From Leptospira biflexa (GTDB lineage: Bacteria > Spirochaetota > Spirochaetia > Treponematales > Rectinemataceae), in contig DYLX01000004.1 in the NCBI GenBank assembly GCA_020721875.1, forward strand, positions 59,058 to 105,314: 46,257 bases of DNA. Reading direction: 5' to 3'. Made by a program: the position numbers and the translations under genes. The first letter of the stretch is position 1. Each line of letters begins with the position of its first letter. The notes below the pieces were generated by a model. That model did no database searches, was not told the origin of the DNA, and saw only the letters and a list, made by a program, of their open reading frames with translations. Positions 26,569 to 35,247 of this stretch are shown one piece after another.

Positions 26569-26602
26569 AAAAAAGAAGGGAAGCCTCCGCGTGGAGGCTT
26601 CC
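26569..26602 (-). terminator. Intrinsic terminator, possibly an attenuator in the phosphoribosyltransferase leader
   Basis: On the minus strand there is a perfect 10-bp stem (GGAAGCCTCC / GGAGGCTTCC, loop ACGC) followed by CTTCTTTTTT. It lies 38 bases after the htrA stop, so it ends that transcript. It also lies downstream of a candidate promoter at 26632-26660 and only 14 bases before the next ATG. Confidence 0.85.
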
Positions 26603-26631
26603 TTGCATGGAATAACCAGCTCTTATCGGGG

Positions 26632-26660
26632 ACTATATACTCACTTCCCTAGATAGGCAA
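26632..26660 (-). promoter_or_regulatory. Candidate promoter upstream of the attenuator-like terminator
   Basis: On the minus strand TTGCCT (26655-26660, inside the last htrA codons), a 17-base spacer and TATAGT (26632-26637). Transcription from about 26625 would cross the terminator before reaching the phosphoribosyltransferase ATG. A TCCCC near the 5' end could pair with GGGGA in the ribosome binding region. Confidence 0.45.
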
Positions 26661-28170
26661 GAGTCTCGAGTATTTGACCATTGCGATTAATCGTGTAAAC
26701 GAGTTTCTTTCCTAAATTCTTTCCAATCAGGTCGTAGTAGTCCTTGAGATTGTTGACATTTTTGCCGTTAACCTTGGTGATGATGTCGCCAGTCTGCAGT
26801 CCCATGGTGGCAGCGGGCGATTTAGCGAGCACATCAGCCACCAGCACACCTTTCACGCCTTCGGGAATCTGCTTCTTGTCCACCGAATCGGACTTGATTG
26901 AGAGCAGCGTGGCTCCTGGGAAAATAAGCGCATTGTTCGAGGCGATGGCGTCATTCCTGAGATCGATCTTGGCCTCGAGCGTGATCTGTTTGCCATTGCG
27001 GATGAGGTCGAATTTTGCGTTTGTTCCTGCCTTAATGTCGCCCACGACACGCACGAGGTCATCAGTGCTCTGCACAGGATTACCATTCACCGCCGTGATG
27101 AAATCGCCGGGGAGAATGCCGGACTTGTCGGCGGGGCCCTTGAGGAAAATGTTGCCGACAAGCGCGCCCTTCATGTTGTCGAGACCAAGTTCTTTCGCGC
27201 TCGCCTGATCTTGCGTGATGTTGGAGAGGCTCACGCCGAGCCAGCCATATTTCACCGAGCCGCTGGTGATGAAGTCGTCGATCGTGCTCTTAATGTTGTT
27301 GATGGGAATTGCGAAACCGAGGCCGACCGAGCCGCCGGAGGGCGAAGCGATCCAAGTGTTTATACCTACCACCTCTCCTCGGATATTGACAAGCGCACCG
27401 CCGGAGTTACCTTTATTGATCGCCGCATCGGTCTGAATAAAATCGTTGATGTTACCGTCCGGACCGCCGCTTCTGCCGAGGGCGCTGATAATGCCCGCGG
27501 TCACAGAAGAGACATAGCCAAAGGGGCTTCCGAGCGCAATCGCCCAATCGCCCACCTGAAGCTGCGAGGAGTCACCGAGCCTCGCCAACGAGATGTCGGT
27601 GGCGTTCGATTCGAATTTCACGAGCGCCACATCTTTCCGAGAATCGGCGCCGACGAGCTTACCATCATATTGGCGGCCGTCGCTCAGCTTTACGGTGATC
27701 TTAGACGCGTTGCCGGCTACATGATTATTGGTGAGCACATAGAAAGTTTTTCCGGATCTGCGAACGATCACGCCCGAGCCAAGCCCTTCCTGAGGCTGAT
27801 ACTGCTGTGGCATAGGGCTATCCGGTCCAAAGAAGAAATTGAAGGGAAACTGAGGAGTCTGATCCTGTTGAGGCGCTGTTTGGGCCTTCGGTGGGTTCTC
27901 AACGACATCCAGCTCGACAACCGCAGGGAGTACGGTCTTCGCGATGTTACGGAAGGCATTTTGAACCGATTCCGCAGTAGCTATCGCCGATTCGGTATCT
28001 GCGCTCGTGACGAGCGATGGTGATTCAGCTTTGACAACAGGGAGCGCGGAACCACCAGATGAGGGACCAGCCCTAAAGGTGAACGCGAGCGCAAAACCGA
28101 TCACAATCCCGAGAACTACCAAGTTCGCAATGAAAAAATTGCGCGAATGTAGCTTCTTGATTATAGACAT
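26641..28170 (-). CDS. degP: HtrA/DegP-type periplasmic serine protease
   Basis: This 509-residue protein degrades or refolds damaged envelope proteins. The N-terminus has a basic start and a hydrophobic anchor (about 12-32). The trypsin-like domain shows the triad His150 (TNNHV), Asp180 (SRKDVAL) and Ser256 (GNSGGAL). Two PDZ domains follow (about 290-380 and 430-500). A linker rich in Q and P (about 95-128) precedes the protease core. It has its own promoter, a GGAGG site and a strong terminator downstream. Confidence 0.93.
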   Translation of the reverse strand: MSIIKKLHSRNFFIANLVVLGIVIGFALAFTFRAGPSSGGSALPVVKAESPSLVTSADTESAIATAESVQNAFRNIAKTVLPAVVELDVVENPPKAQTAPQQDQTPQFPFNFFFGPDSPMPQQYQPQEGLGSGVIVRRSGKTFYVLTNNHVAGNASKITVKLSDGRQYDGKLVGADSRKDVALVKFESNATDISLARLGDSSQLQVGDWAIALGSPFGYVSSVTAGIISALGRSGGPDGNINDFIQTDAAINKGNSGGALVNIRGEVVGINTWIASPSGGSVGLGFAIPINNIKSTIDDFITSGSVKYGWLGVSLSNITQDQASAKELGLDNMKGALVGNIFLKGPADKSGILPGDFITAVNGNPVQSTDDLVRVVGDIKAGTNAKFDLIRNGKQITLEAKIDLRNDAIASNNALIFPGATLLSIKSDSVDKKQIPEGVKGVLVADVLAKSPAATMGLQTGDIITKVNGKNVNNLKDYYDLIGKNLGKKLVYTINRNGQILETLAYLGK

Positions 28171-28187
28171 AGTGTATCCTCCGATGC

Positions 28188-28216
28188 TCTATAGAATTTG
28201 CATAAGCTCAATTCAA
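28188..28216 (-). promoter_or_regulatory. htrA promoter
   Basis: On the minus strand TTGAAT (28211-28216), a 17-base spacer and TATAGA (28188-28193) lie just before a GGAGG ribosome binding site and the ATG at 28170. The leader is about 11 bases. Confidence 0.55.
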
Positions 28217-28249
28217 TATAATAAAAAAAGAACATTGGAGGAACGTTAC

Positions 28250-28276
28250 ATGAGTTTTGGAAATTTGTACGGATAG
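28250..28276 (+). other. Eight-codon orphan frame with strong ribosome binding site
   Basis: TTGGAGGA (28235-28242) lies seven bases before ATG. The frame reads MSFGNLYG and then TAG. A TATAAT-like box at 28217-28222 precedes it, but the only TTG-containing -35 candidate is too close (13 bases). It could be a leader peptide or the surviving start of a deleted gene; the map gene ends 10 bases later on the other strand. Confidence 0.3.
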
Positions 28277-28285
28277 GCTCTTAAT

Positions 28286-29032
28286 TCACCATCTAGTAAG
28301 CACTTCGCAGCCATCGGTCGTAACGAGTACCGTGTGCTCGAAGTGCGCTGAAAGCGAACCATCCATGGTCACTACAGTCCAGTCGTCGTCGAGTACGCGC
28401 ACATCGCTCGTGCCGATATTGATCATCGGTTCAATGGCGAGCACCATACCCGGCATGATCCGTGGGTTAGGCCCCACCGAGACATAGTTAGGGATCTGAG
28501 GATCCTCGTGGATCTCGAGACCAACACCGTGGCCGCAGTATTGACGCACAACCTTGAAGCCGTTTTTCGTCGCGTGCGAGAATACTGCGCGCGAAATATC
28601 CGAGATGCGCGCATGTGGTACAATTTGAGCGATTGCAAGGTTAAGACACTCTCGCGTGACGTCGAGGAGACGCTGGGCTTCGGGGCTGATGGCGCCGACC
28701 GGCAAGGTGATCGCTGCGTCGGAAAAGTAGCCGTTGAGCTCGATGCCGCTATCGATCCCCACAATGTCACCCTCTACAAGCGGTCTGTCGTGAGGGATGC
28801 CATGAATCACTACCTCATTAACAGACACACAGAGTGTGGCTGGATAGCCTTCGTATCCGAGAAAGGCCGGTTTTCCCCCGTGTGCGCGAATGAACTCTTC
28901 AGCGAACGTGTCCAGCTCCTTAGGAGTTACACCCGGCTTTACAAGGGGTTTAAGCGCTTCATACATTTCAGACAGCATGGCGCACGATGCGCGGATACCC
29001 TCAATCTGCCGCTCATTTTTTAGTCGTATCAT
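28286..29032 (-). CDS. map: Type I methionine aminopeptidase
   Basis: Map removes N-terminal methionine from new proteins. The 248 residues carry the metal-binding residues in order: Asp in VGIDSGIELNGYFSDAA (two Asp), His in GHGVGLEIHEDP, Glu in LAIEPMI, and Glu in HFEHTVLVT. The substrate-pocket motif CGHGVG is intact. The start overlaps the nusB stop by 4 bases (ATGA). Confidence 0.97.
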   Translation of the reverse strand: MIRLKNERQIEGIRASCAMLSEMYEALKPLVKPGVTPKELDTFAEEFIRAHGGKPAFLGYEGYPATLCVSVNEVVIHGIPHDRPLVEGDIVGIDSGIELNGYFSDAAITLPVGAISPEAQRLLDVTRECLNLAIAQIVPHARISDISRAVFSHATKNGFKVVRQYCGHGVGLEIHEDPQIPNYVSVGPNPRIMPGMVLAIEPMINIGTSDVRVLDDDWTVVTMDGSLSAHFEHTVLVTTDGCEVLTRW

Positions 29033-29457
29033 CGCTGCCCTTCTTCTGCTCTATCTTTGAGTATTCCATCGAGTACCCCGTTTATAAAGCGGTAAGAATC
29101 CTCGCTGCCATATTCCTTGGCGATCTCGATAGCCTCATCGATGTTGATCTGCGCGGGAATGTCGCTCTGGTATATAAGACTGTAGGTACCTACACGTAGA
29201 ATCGCCAGATCGACCTTTCGTAGGCGTTCAAAGGTCCAGTGCTCGAGATGTCGCTGTATGAGGGCATCGATCTCTTCAATCCGCTCGATGGTTCCCGCGA
29301 TGAGGAGTTTGGAAAAAGCGAGAATTTCTGGTTCATATGCGTTCTTCTTCTCATCGAGCCACTCGAAGGCAAGCAGCTCCGAGAGTGATTGCCCGGACAT
29401 TTCCCAGGCGTAAAGTGCCTGAACCGCCAGAATTCTCGCTTTTCTTCGTGATGCCAC
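29029..29457 (-). CDS. nusB: Transcription antitermination factor NusB
   Basis: NusB joins NusE (S10) at boxA in rRNA transcripts. The 142-residue helical protein has the basic N-terminus SRRKARILAVQALYAWE, the middle IDALIQRHLEHWTFERLRKVDLAILRVGTYSL, and the C-terminal NIDEAIEIAKEYGSEDSYRFINGVLDGI, split across conserved helices. It lies 9 bases after the foldase gene and is coupled to map. Confidence 0.95.
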   Translation of the reverse strand: MASRRKARILAVQALYAWEMSGQSLSELLAFEWLDEKKNAYEPEILAFSKLLIAGTIERIEEIDALIQRHLEHWTFERLRKVDLAILRVGTYSLIYQSDIPAQINIDEAIEIAKEYGSEDSYRFINGVLDGILKDRAEEGQR

Positions 29458-29466
29458 TTTTCCCCC

Positions 29467-30498
29467 TCACCAGTTTAGATTATCGGTAAAAATTTTAATT
29501 GTTGCTTGCTTTCGCAGACTCGCAATGAGGTCAGATTCGGTTTTATTGAGGAAAATCTGCTCCTTCTCGGAGGCGAGCTGCATGGCCAGGAATTCTTGTA
29601 CTGTGAGATTCTGATTGCCTGGCACCGTATCGGAGAGCGTGAGTTGCTTCTGCGGGATGAACTCATTGACACGTACAATTCTTAGGCCGGTAGGTGTCTG
29701 AATCACCGAAGAGATATCACCGACCTTCGTCTGGAACGCCGCATTGAAGAAATCGTCACCGAAGATCTTCTTGCTCTGCGCGGTCTTCTCAAGATACAGA
29801 GAGGGAATGGCCTTGTAGCCGGCTGCGTCGCCGGCACGAAGCACATACTCATCGAACTTGGAGGGATTCGCCTTGAGAGTGTTCGAGATACCCGACATAG
29901 TGTCCTTGGCTTTTGCGATATCGGCATCGCTCTTTCCTTTAGTGTCGATGTAGATCACGCTGATACGGATCGTGTCGGGCCGCACGAGCGAGGCTTTCGC
30001 GAGATCGTAGGCCTTCAAGATTTCGTCGGCAGTCGGCGGGGTGAGGGCCGCCTTAATTTCAGCGGGCTTCTTGGTCTGGATATAGGCCTCGAAGAGTAGT
30101 CTCTGGCGCACGTACACCGCGGGATCGACGAAGACTCCGGAGGCTCGCAGCGATTTTTCCAAATCTGCGTCGGTCGCAGTGGGACCAAGCTGGCTCTTGA
30201 GCTGGGCAAGCGTGGCGTTCACCCGGGCATCTGACACCGTAATTTTCTCATTTTCGCAGAACTGCAGAAAGAGCATGCTGTTGATTCTGGAATCGAGCAC
30301 ATCTTTCCGCTGCTCGGCGGTAAATTTCACACCGGTGGCATTCTCAAGTCGATCGATATCAGCCCTGAGCTGCCGCACAGAAATAACCTCTTGCTTGGTC
30401 AGCTTGAGTGTTGCTGCAGGCTTATCGATACTCGTTTGGGCGAAAATCGGCATTGAGCCGAAGAACAACACTATGAGCCACATCATCATCTTTTTCAT
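29467..30498 (-). CDS. Periplasmic peptidyl-prolyl isomerase/chaperone (SurA/PrsA type)
   Basis: The 343 residues begin with a signal peptide (MKKMMMWLIVLFFGSMPIFAQ, cleavage likely near residue 20). A SurA N-like helical domain (about 40-130) with VLDSRINSMLFLQFCEN follows. The C-terminal half resembles a parvulin domain (DTIRISVIYIDTKG, KVGDISSVIQTPTGLRIVRV). Such proteins assist folding of outer membrane proteins in the periplasm. The ATG at 30498 gives the best signal peptide; another ATG two codons upstream is possible. Confidence 0.8.
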   Translation of the reverse strand: MKKMMMWLIVLFFGSMPIFAQTSIDKPAATLKLTKQEVISVRQLRADIDRLENATGVKFTAEQRKDVLDSRINSMLFLQFCENEKITVSDARVNATLAQLKSQLGPTATDADLEKSLRASGVFVDPAVYVRQRLLFEAYIQTKKPAEIKAALTPPTADEILKAYDLAKASLVRPDTIRISVIYIDTKGKSDADIAKAKDTMSGISNTLKANPSKFDEYVLRAGDAAGYKAIPSLYLEKTAQSKKIFGDDFFNAAFQTKVGDISSVIQTPTGLRIVRVNEFIPQKQLTLSDTVPGNQNLTVQEFLAMQLASEKEQIFLNKTESDLIASLRKQATIKIFTDNLNW

Positions 30499-30554
30499 AC
30501 ACATTCGCTCGCTTTCAATTCAGAATTCTCTATTGCTTCAAATAGTAATGTTCA

Positions 30555-31415
30555 CTAATATTCCGAATCCCCGCCGCTCATGGCAGTCATTCCCTGAGAG
30601 CGCTGCACTTTCGCACGCAGTGCGGAGAAACCCGCGAGTTTTGGATACACTTCAGCGATTTGTTGTACCGCATCCGAGGCGGCATCCATCTCTCCTCGGT
30701 GCAGAAGAATCTCAGCCTTTTTCCTCAAGTACTGCGCCGTCTCCCTAGGAGTGATGCGCATTTCAATCGCCTCGTCGAGCCGATCGAGATAATCTTCCTC
30801 ATCAATTCTTCCAGGAAGCTTCTGGAGCAGAAGAAATCTGAACTTGAGCGCGATCACATCAAAGTAGTAACGGAACCACGGCCTCTCGAGTTCCATCGCG
30901 ATGATCTTCTTGTAGATTTGATAGGCCTTTATGTATTTGCCACGTTTCTCGTATTCTTCCGCGATGCAGTACTCAGAGTCCATGGCCTCTCCACGCTCGA
31001 GCCAACGTTCCAGTCGAAAATCGCCAAAGGCCTTGCTGCGCTCGTAGATCGTGATTGCCTCATCCTCCAGGTCATGGAGGAGATCGTATACTATTAGTTT
31101 TGCCATACTCTCCGGATCGCTTGCGCGCTGACGCAGAAATTCCCTGTAGTCGAAACCCTTATTTTCACGCTCGCGTCTCCGAAGCTCACGGTCGTAGGCT
31201 CGGCGTTTTTCGGCGTCGGAGAGTATCTTGTACGCCTCGAGAATGAGGCGCATCGCCGATTCGCGAAGTGTTGCGGTGGATTCCTTGGATTTAAAGCTTT
31301 CGGAAGAATAGTGCATGTCGGGGTGAAGACGTTTGGCCTGCTTCCGGAACGCGCTCTTAATATCCTGAGGGCTTGAATCGGGGTGAACCCCTAATATTTC
31401 ATAGTAATTCTTCAT
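30555..31415 (-). CDS. J-domain protein with helical C-terminal region
   Basis: The 286 residues start with a J domain (about 1-77) including YYEILGV and the HPD motif at 31-33, which stimulates DnaK ATPase. There is no Gly/Phe region or zinc centre, so it is not DnaJ itself. The rest is helical, with pairs that look like degenerate TPR units (KYIKAYQIYKKII, ETAQYLRKKAEILLHRGE). A specialised co-chaperone is likely, with an unknown client. It follows the small upstream gene by 3 bases. Confidence 0.85.
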   Translation of the reverse strand: MKNYYEILGVHPDSSPQDIKSAFRKQAKRLHPDMHYSSESFKSKESTATLRESAMRLILEAYKILSDAEKRRAYDRELRRRERENKGFDYREFLRQRASDPESMAKLIVYDLLHDLEDEAITIYERSKAFGDFRLERWLERGEAMDSEYCIAEEYEKRGKYIKAYQIYKKIIAMELERPWFRYYFDVIALKFRFLLLQKLPGRIDEEDYLDRLDEAIEMRITPRETAQYLRKKAEILLHRGEMDAASDAVQQIAEVYPKLAGFSALRAKVQRSQGMTAMSGGDSEY

Positions 31416-31418
31416 TGT

Positions 31419-31817
31419 TTACGCACGCCTCAGCGGAGCGTTCCGCACTATTGCCTCGACTGACCGAGCATCTGAAAAAATTTCACCTTCCACTACGACT
31501 AGACCTTCATGCTCAAGCGCATTCATGCATCTCTGAAGTGCGAGTGCTGGTCTGAGCCCTCCACGTCTCATAAGCGCGAGGCATCGTTTGCCTTGGAGGC
31601 CCTCGTACTTCCCCAATATCGGCGCTACCGACGGATCGAGGGCACCGAAAAGCCCCTTCGGCTCCGCAATAAAAACAAGAAATTCAAAGCTATTGAGACT
31701 ATACAGCGAATTGGAGGCATCCGTGGCCTCATGCCCAAGCTCGCCGAGCACACTCATGGCCGCCTTGAGTATCTGAGTGAGTCTCTTCGATCCCAAGACA
31801 ATTATTCCAATTCGCAT
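31419..31817 (-). CDS. Hypothetical protein, possibly flavodoxin-like fold
   Basis: I do not recognise this 132-residue protein with certainty. It starts with a beta strand and glycine turn (MRIGIIVLGSKRL), has a hydrophobic strand FEFLVFIAEPKGLFG, a conserved-looking KYEGLQGKRCLALMRRGG, and a last strand VVVEGEIF. The strand-helix order fits a flavodoxin-like or Rossmann-like fold, but no FMN-binding loop is clear. GGAGG lies 13 bases before the ATG, which is far. It is cotranscribed with the J-domain gene by spacing. Confidence 0.5.
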   Translation of the reverse strand: MRIGIIVLGSKRLTQILKAAMSVLGELGHEATDASNSLYSLNSFEFLVFIAEPKGLFGALDPSVAPILGKYEGLQGKRCLALMRRGGLRPALALQRCMNALEHEGLVVVEGEIFSDARSVEAIVRNAPLRRA

Positions 31818-31888
31818 AATAAATAATAAACCTCCTCTCCTTGTCGACCGTTACACACACCTAAGGTTTTTTCGCAGTAGTGAGCTAC

Positions 31889-31932
31889 AGAAGAAAAGCA
31901 CGGAACCGGAACAAAAAGTCCCGCCTCCGTGC
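31889..31932 (-). terminator. Intrinsic terminator after secG
   Basis: On the minus strand GCACGGA (31926-31932) and TCCGTGC (31898-31904) form a 7-bp outer stem, with an inner CGGGAC-TTTTT-GTTCCG hairpin (one G-U pair), followed by TTTTCTTCT. It lies about 40 bases after the secG stop. Confidence 0.7.
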
Positions 31933-31972
31933 CTAAATTCGCCCTTAAAAAGTGTTGTTCAGCTACCGCTCG

Positions 31973-32386
31973 TCAGTGAGAGGTCGGAGCGGTGGGCTGT
32001 GGTGTAGTCTGATTCTGAGGAGCGGAAGTCTGAGGCGTGGCTGGACTCTGTGTCGTCTTATCGGTCGGCGCAGCCTGGTTCTGGCTGTTCCACCAGTCGG
32101 AACTCGTGGACTGAGTCTGATTCTGCTGTACCACCTGCTGTACATTTCCTGTTGAGCTCTTATTGACTATCGCCAGCGCAAACGCGGTAACAAAGAAAAG
32201 CGCTCCCAACACATACGTTATTCTTATCACGACATTGGAAGACCTTGATCCAAAGGCACTCTGCGATCCACTCGCGAAAATACCGCCAATTGAATCCGCA
32301 TCCTCATCCTGCACAATGACAAGGAAAATCAGCAAGAGACATACAATGATAAACACAATGAGAAGCAATATTCCAAAAAATCCCAT
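31973..32386 (-). CDS. secG: Preprotein translocase subunit SecG
   Basis: SecG is the small accessory subunit of the SecYEG channel. The 137 residues have two membrane helices (about 3-24 and 52-74) joined by the conserved loop VIVQDEDADSIGGIFASG...FGSRSSN. A tail of about 55 residues rich in Q, T, S and P follows, longer than usual. It has a promoter upstream and a terminator downstream, so it may be monocistronic. Confidence 0.93.
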   Translation of the reverse strand: MGFFGILLLIVFIIVCLLLIFLVIVQDEDADSIGGIFASGSQSAFGSRSSNVVIRITYVLGALFFVTAFALAIVNKSSTGNVQQVVQQNQTQSTSSDWWNSQNQAAPTDKTTQSPATPQTSAPQNQTTPQPTAPTSH

Positions 32387-32440
32387 GCTTTTACCCCGGT
32401 TTAAAGTTCAGAGACGCGTCTTGGCGCCATCCGGAGAGCT

Positions 32441-32469
32441 ATAGTAACGCAAACTTCTCTATCGCGCAA
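32441..32469 (-). promoter_or_regulatory. secG promoter
   Basis: On the minus strand TTGCGC (32464-32469), a 17-base spacer and TACTAT (32441-32446). The leader is about 48 bases and contains the palindrome AGACGCGTCT. A GGGG lies about 8 bases before the ATG. Confidence 0.45.
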
Positions 32470-32474
32470 TACCT

Positions 32475-33230
32475 TTAGGATTCTCGAAATTTGGCAATAG
32501 GCACAAAGCTTTCTGCTTTGAGACTCGCGCCTCCCACAAGCGCACCATCGATATTCGCTTTTGCCATGAGGGCTGCCGCGTTCTCTGGTTTTACCGAGCC
32601 GCCGTACTGGATCACCATGTTTTTTGCCGCTTCTTTCCCATAAAGCTCAGCCAGGACTCCCCGGCAGAACGCATGCACCGCGTCCGCATCCTCGGGTGTC
32701 GCCGTCTTGCCGGTTCCAATCGCCCACACAGGTTCGTACGCAATCGTGACACGGTCGAGTACTGACGATTCGACACCGCGCAGGCCCTCCGCAAGTTGCC
32801 CGCGGAGCACGGATTCCAGGCGACCACCCTCACGTTCTTCGAGGGTCTCACCGACGCAAAGAATCACTTCAAGCCCGTGCTTGAGTGCGAGTTTGACTTT
32901 TGTGTTGATGAGGGCATCGCTCTCAAGGTAGTTGTGCCTGCGCTCGGAGTGACCGAGAATGACGGCTCCAACCCCGAGATCTTTGAGCATGAGGACGGAC
33001 ACCTCACCAGTGTGGGCGCCGCTCTCTTCTGGACCCATATTCTGAGCGCCCAGAATGATAGATGAGCCCTTGAGCACTTCTGAAACAGCCTGCAGAGCTG
33101 TAAATGGAGGGGCAATCATGATTTTTTCGCCACAATCTGAGAGCTTTTTCACGAGATCCGAGGCAAGGGCGACAGCTTCGGACACAGTCTTGTACATCTT
33201 CCAGTTGCCTGCGATGAAATAGCGTTTCAT
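32475..33230 (-). CDS. tpiA: Triosephosphate isomerase
   Basis: TpiA interconverts dihydroxyacetone phosphate and glyceraldehyde-3-phosphate. The 251 residues carry Asn9/Lys11 (AGNWKMYK), His94 (LGHSERR), Glu166 (AYEPVWAIGTG) and the phosphate-gripping YGGSVKPEN and GALVGGASL loops, so all catalytic residues are present. An AGGAG site lies 7 bases before the ATG. It sits between the cys genes and secG. Confidence 0.97.
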   Translation of the reverse strand: MKRYFIAGNWKMYKTVSEAVALASDLVKKLSDCGEKIMIAPPFTALQAVSEVLKGSSIILGAQNMGPEESGAHTGEVSVLMLKDLGVGAVILGHSERRHNYLESDALINTKVKLALKHGLEVILCVGETLEEREGGRLESVLRGQLAEGLRGVESSVLDRVTIAYEPVWAIGTGKTATPEDADAVHAFCRGVLAELYGKEAAKNMVIQYGGSVKPENAAALMAKANIDGALVGGASLKAESFVPIAKFRES

Positions 33231-33296
33231 GAGACTACTCCTGAATATCGGGGTACGGTTTTACCGCCCTAGGTCTGCTTCCCCCAACCGAAATGC

Positions 33297-33325
33297 ATAC
33301 TACCCTCATCGATGTGCAGAGTAAA
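33297..33325 (-). promoter_or_regulatory. Candidate tpiA promoter
   Basis: On the minus strand TTTACT (33320-33325), a 17-base spacer and TAGTAT (33297-33302). The leader is about 60 bases with a small GGGCGGT-AAA-ACCGTACCC hairpin. Confidence 0.35.
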
Positions 33326-33377
33326 GCTCCCTGGCTGCCGCCTGCCGGCTGCGGGCTACCACGGACGAAACTTATCG

Positions 33378-34079
33378 TCATTCATCAGCGGGCTGTTTAT
33401 CCTTTTGAGTCGCCGTGAGACGGGCTATGGCAGCTTCGAGCTCGGCGACACGGGAACTCAGTTCACGTACTCGCTGTCCCACGACATCAGGTATCCGCTC
33501 GTGGTGCAAATCGGGCGCATCCTGAGCTGTATGGGGAATTGTTCTCCGCACAACCTGTCCCGGTATACCGATAACCACCGAATTCGATGGTACATCGCGT
33601 ACCACCACCGAGTTCGCCCCGATGCGGGAATCGTCGCCGATCAGGATATCACCGAGAATTTTTGCTCCAGCGCCGATGGTTACCCGGTTGCCGATGGTGG
33701 GGTGGCGCTTCTTCTTCTCGAGTGAGGTCCCACCCAATGTAACCCCGTGATAGAGCGTTACATCGTCGCCGATGACGGCGGTTTCGCCTATCACTATGCC
33801 CATGCCATGATCGATGAAGAGGCGGCGGCCGATGGTGGCGGCAGGGTGTATCTCAATACCGGTCAGACGACGGGCAAAATTGGAGATGATACGCGCCGTG
33901 AGCCTTGAGCCGCGCATCCAGAGCCGGTGCGCAACTCTATACATCCACAGGGCGTGGAGCCCAGGATAGGCCAATATAACTTCGATTCTGGTCCTCGCCG
34001 CGGGGTCGCGGCGAAGTACCGCCTCAACATCGGAGAATAACGTGGAGGAATCGTTTCGATCCTCAGTAATGTGTATCAT
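33378..34079 (-). CDS. cysE: Serine O-acetyltransferase
   Basis: CysE acetylates serine with acetyl-CoA, the first step of cysteine synthesis. It is the short-form enzyme of 233 residues with [35 protein letters not shown], the catalytic GMGIVIGE region (FIDHGMG) and left-handed beta-helix hexapeptides through GIPGQVV. The C-terminal tail is coiled-coil-like. I use the ATG at 34079 because GAGGA lies 9 bases upstream. The ATG at 34118 overlaps the cysK stop (ATGA) and would add 13 residues. It partners with cysK. Confidence 0.93.
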   Translation of the reverse strand: MIHITEDRNDSSTLFSDVEAVLRRDPAARTRIEVILAYPGLHALWMYRVAHRLWMRGSRLTARIISNFARRLTGIEIHPAATIGRRLFIDHGMGIVIGETAVIGDDVTLYHGVTLGGTSLEKKKRHPTIGNRVTIGAGAKILGDILIGDDSRIGANSVVVRDVPSNSVVIGIPGQVVRRTIPHTAQDAPDLHHERIPDVVGQRVRELSSRVAELEAAIARLTATQKDKQPADE

Positions 34080-34114
34080 AGTTCTATTCCTCAACCTGGT
34101 GCCGTAGGCCCCAT

Positions 34115-35050
34115 TCATCGCATAAATTCAGAGAAAAGCGGTGTCGACAGATATCGTTCTCCACTCGAAGCCGCAATGCCGACAATCAATTTCCCTCGGT
34201 TCTCTTCACGAGCTGCAAGCACAAGCGCGGCCTGAATTACTGCGCCGCTCGAAATGCCTACGAGTACACCTTCTTCCTTGGCGGCGCGACGCGCGGCGCG
34301 ATAGGCTTCGTCATCGCTGACCTGAACAATTTCATCATAGATCGAGGTGTTCAAAATCGAGGGCACAAATCCCGCCCCTATTCCCATGATGCCGTGGGGG
34401 CCCGCTTTTCCACCAGAAAGCACCGGTGAGCCTGCAGGTTCAACCGCCACTACGCGTACGGAAGGTTTTTCCGCCCTGAGTGCCTCGCCGGTTCCTGTGA
34501 GGGTTCCTCCAGTGCCAACGCCCGCAATGAAAATATCGACTTTGCCGTCGGTGTCCCTGAGAATCTCGCGCGCGGTACCAAGGCGATGCGCATTTGCATT
34601 TTCGGGATTCTCAAACTGCATCGGTATGAAATAGCGCGCAGGATCCATGGCTTGGATACGTTTCGCCTCTTCGATCGCCCCGGCCATTCCAAGTGCTTTG
34701 GGAGTTAGCACGAGTTCTGCTCCATATGCCCTCAGAATTGCTCTTCGCTCGAGCGACATCGAGTCGGGCATAACAATAGCGCACGAGTACCCGCGCACGG
34801 CGGCGAGCATCGCGAGCGAGATGCCGGTGTTGCCGCTCGTAGGTTCGAGTATAGTCATTCCCGGCTTGAGAAGCCCCGCACGCTCCGCGGCGAGGAGCAT
34901 CGCGAGCGCAGCTCTGTCCTTTACGGAATGCCCGGGGTTTTGAAACTCGAGTTTGAGCGCGATTTTTGCAGGTAACCCCTCGGCAAGCGTATTGAGATAG
35001 ACCATCGGCGTGTTCCCGATGAGTTGGGATATATTGTCGTAAATGCGCAA
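34115..35050 (-). CDS. cysK: Cysteine synthase A
   Basis: CysK makes cysteine from O-acetylserine and sulfide with PLP. The 311 residues have the Schiff-base lysine in [11 protein letters not shown] (Lys44), the TSGNTGI loop, [11 protein letters not shown], the PLP phosphate loop [12 protein letters not shown], and the SSG serine near the C-terminus. The start codon is TTG at 35050, with AAAGGAG exactly 7 bases upstream, so this non-ATG start looks genuine. It is followed by cysE. Confidence 0.95.
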   Translation of the reverse strand: MRIYDNISQLIGNTPMVYLNTLAEGLPAKIALKLEFQNPGHSVKDRAALAMLLAAERAGLLKPGMTILEPTSGNTGISLAMLAAVRGYSCAIVMPDSMSLERRAILRAYGAELVLTPKALGMAGAIEEAKRIQAMDPARYFIPMQFENPENANAHRLGTAREILRDTDGKVDIFIAGVGTGGTLTGTGEALRAEKPSVRVVAVEPAGSPVLSGGKAGPHGIMGIGAGFVPSILNTSIYDEIVQVSDDEAYRAARRAAKEEGVLVGISSGAVIQAALVLAAREENRGKLIVGIAASSGERYLSTPLFSEFMR

Positions 35051-35191
35051 TTCCTTACTCCTTTAATAAACTATATCAAATATATTCATCTTAAGCGCTA
35101 TGCGGCCACTTTTTATACTCACCGAACGGCTGCCACAAGGATGGGAACCGCTCGTTTTGCGAACGATCCCACCGCTGCCGGGCGCACCACT

Positions 35192-35223
35192 AAAAAAAAA
35201 TGGCCACCCTTTCGGGCAGCCAT
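35192..35223 (-). terminator. Intrinsic terminator after pgk
   Basis: On the minus strand the stem ATGGC-TG-CCC closes on GGG-TG-GCCAT with a GAAA tetraloop, followed by a run of T residues (plus-strand A run 35192-35200). It lies 25 bases after the pgk stop. Confidence 0.85.
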
Positions 35224-35247
35224 TCGCCGCACAATCGAAAGGGAGGC

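Noticed and set aside
26603..26625. Purine riboswitch before the phosphoribosyltransferase
   Set aside because: The leader before the terminator is about 20-25 bases, too short for a known purine aptamer.
27211..28023. A 270-codon open frame on the plus strand inside htrA
   Set aside because: Antisense to the protease and PDZ coding sequence, no domain, no promoter or ribosome binding site.
35140..35175. TCGTT-TTGCG-AACGA inverted repeat upstream of cysK
   Set aside because: No T run, no clear promoter nearby, and no known cysteine-responsive leader is recognisable.
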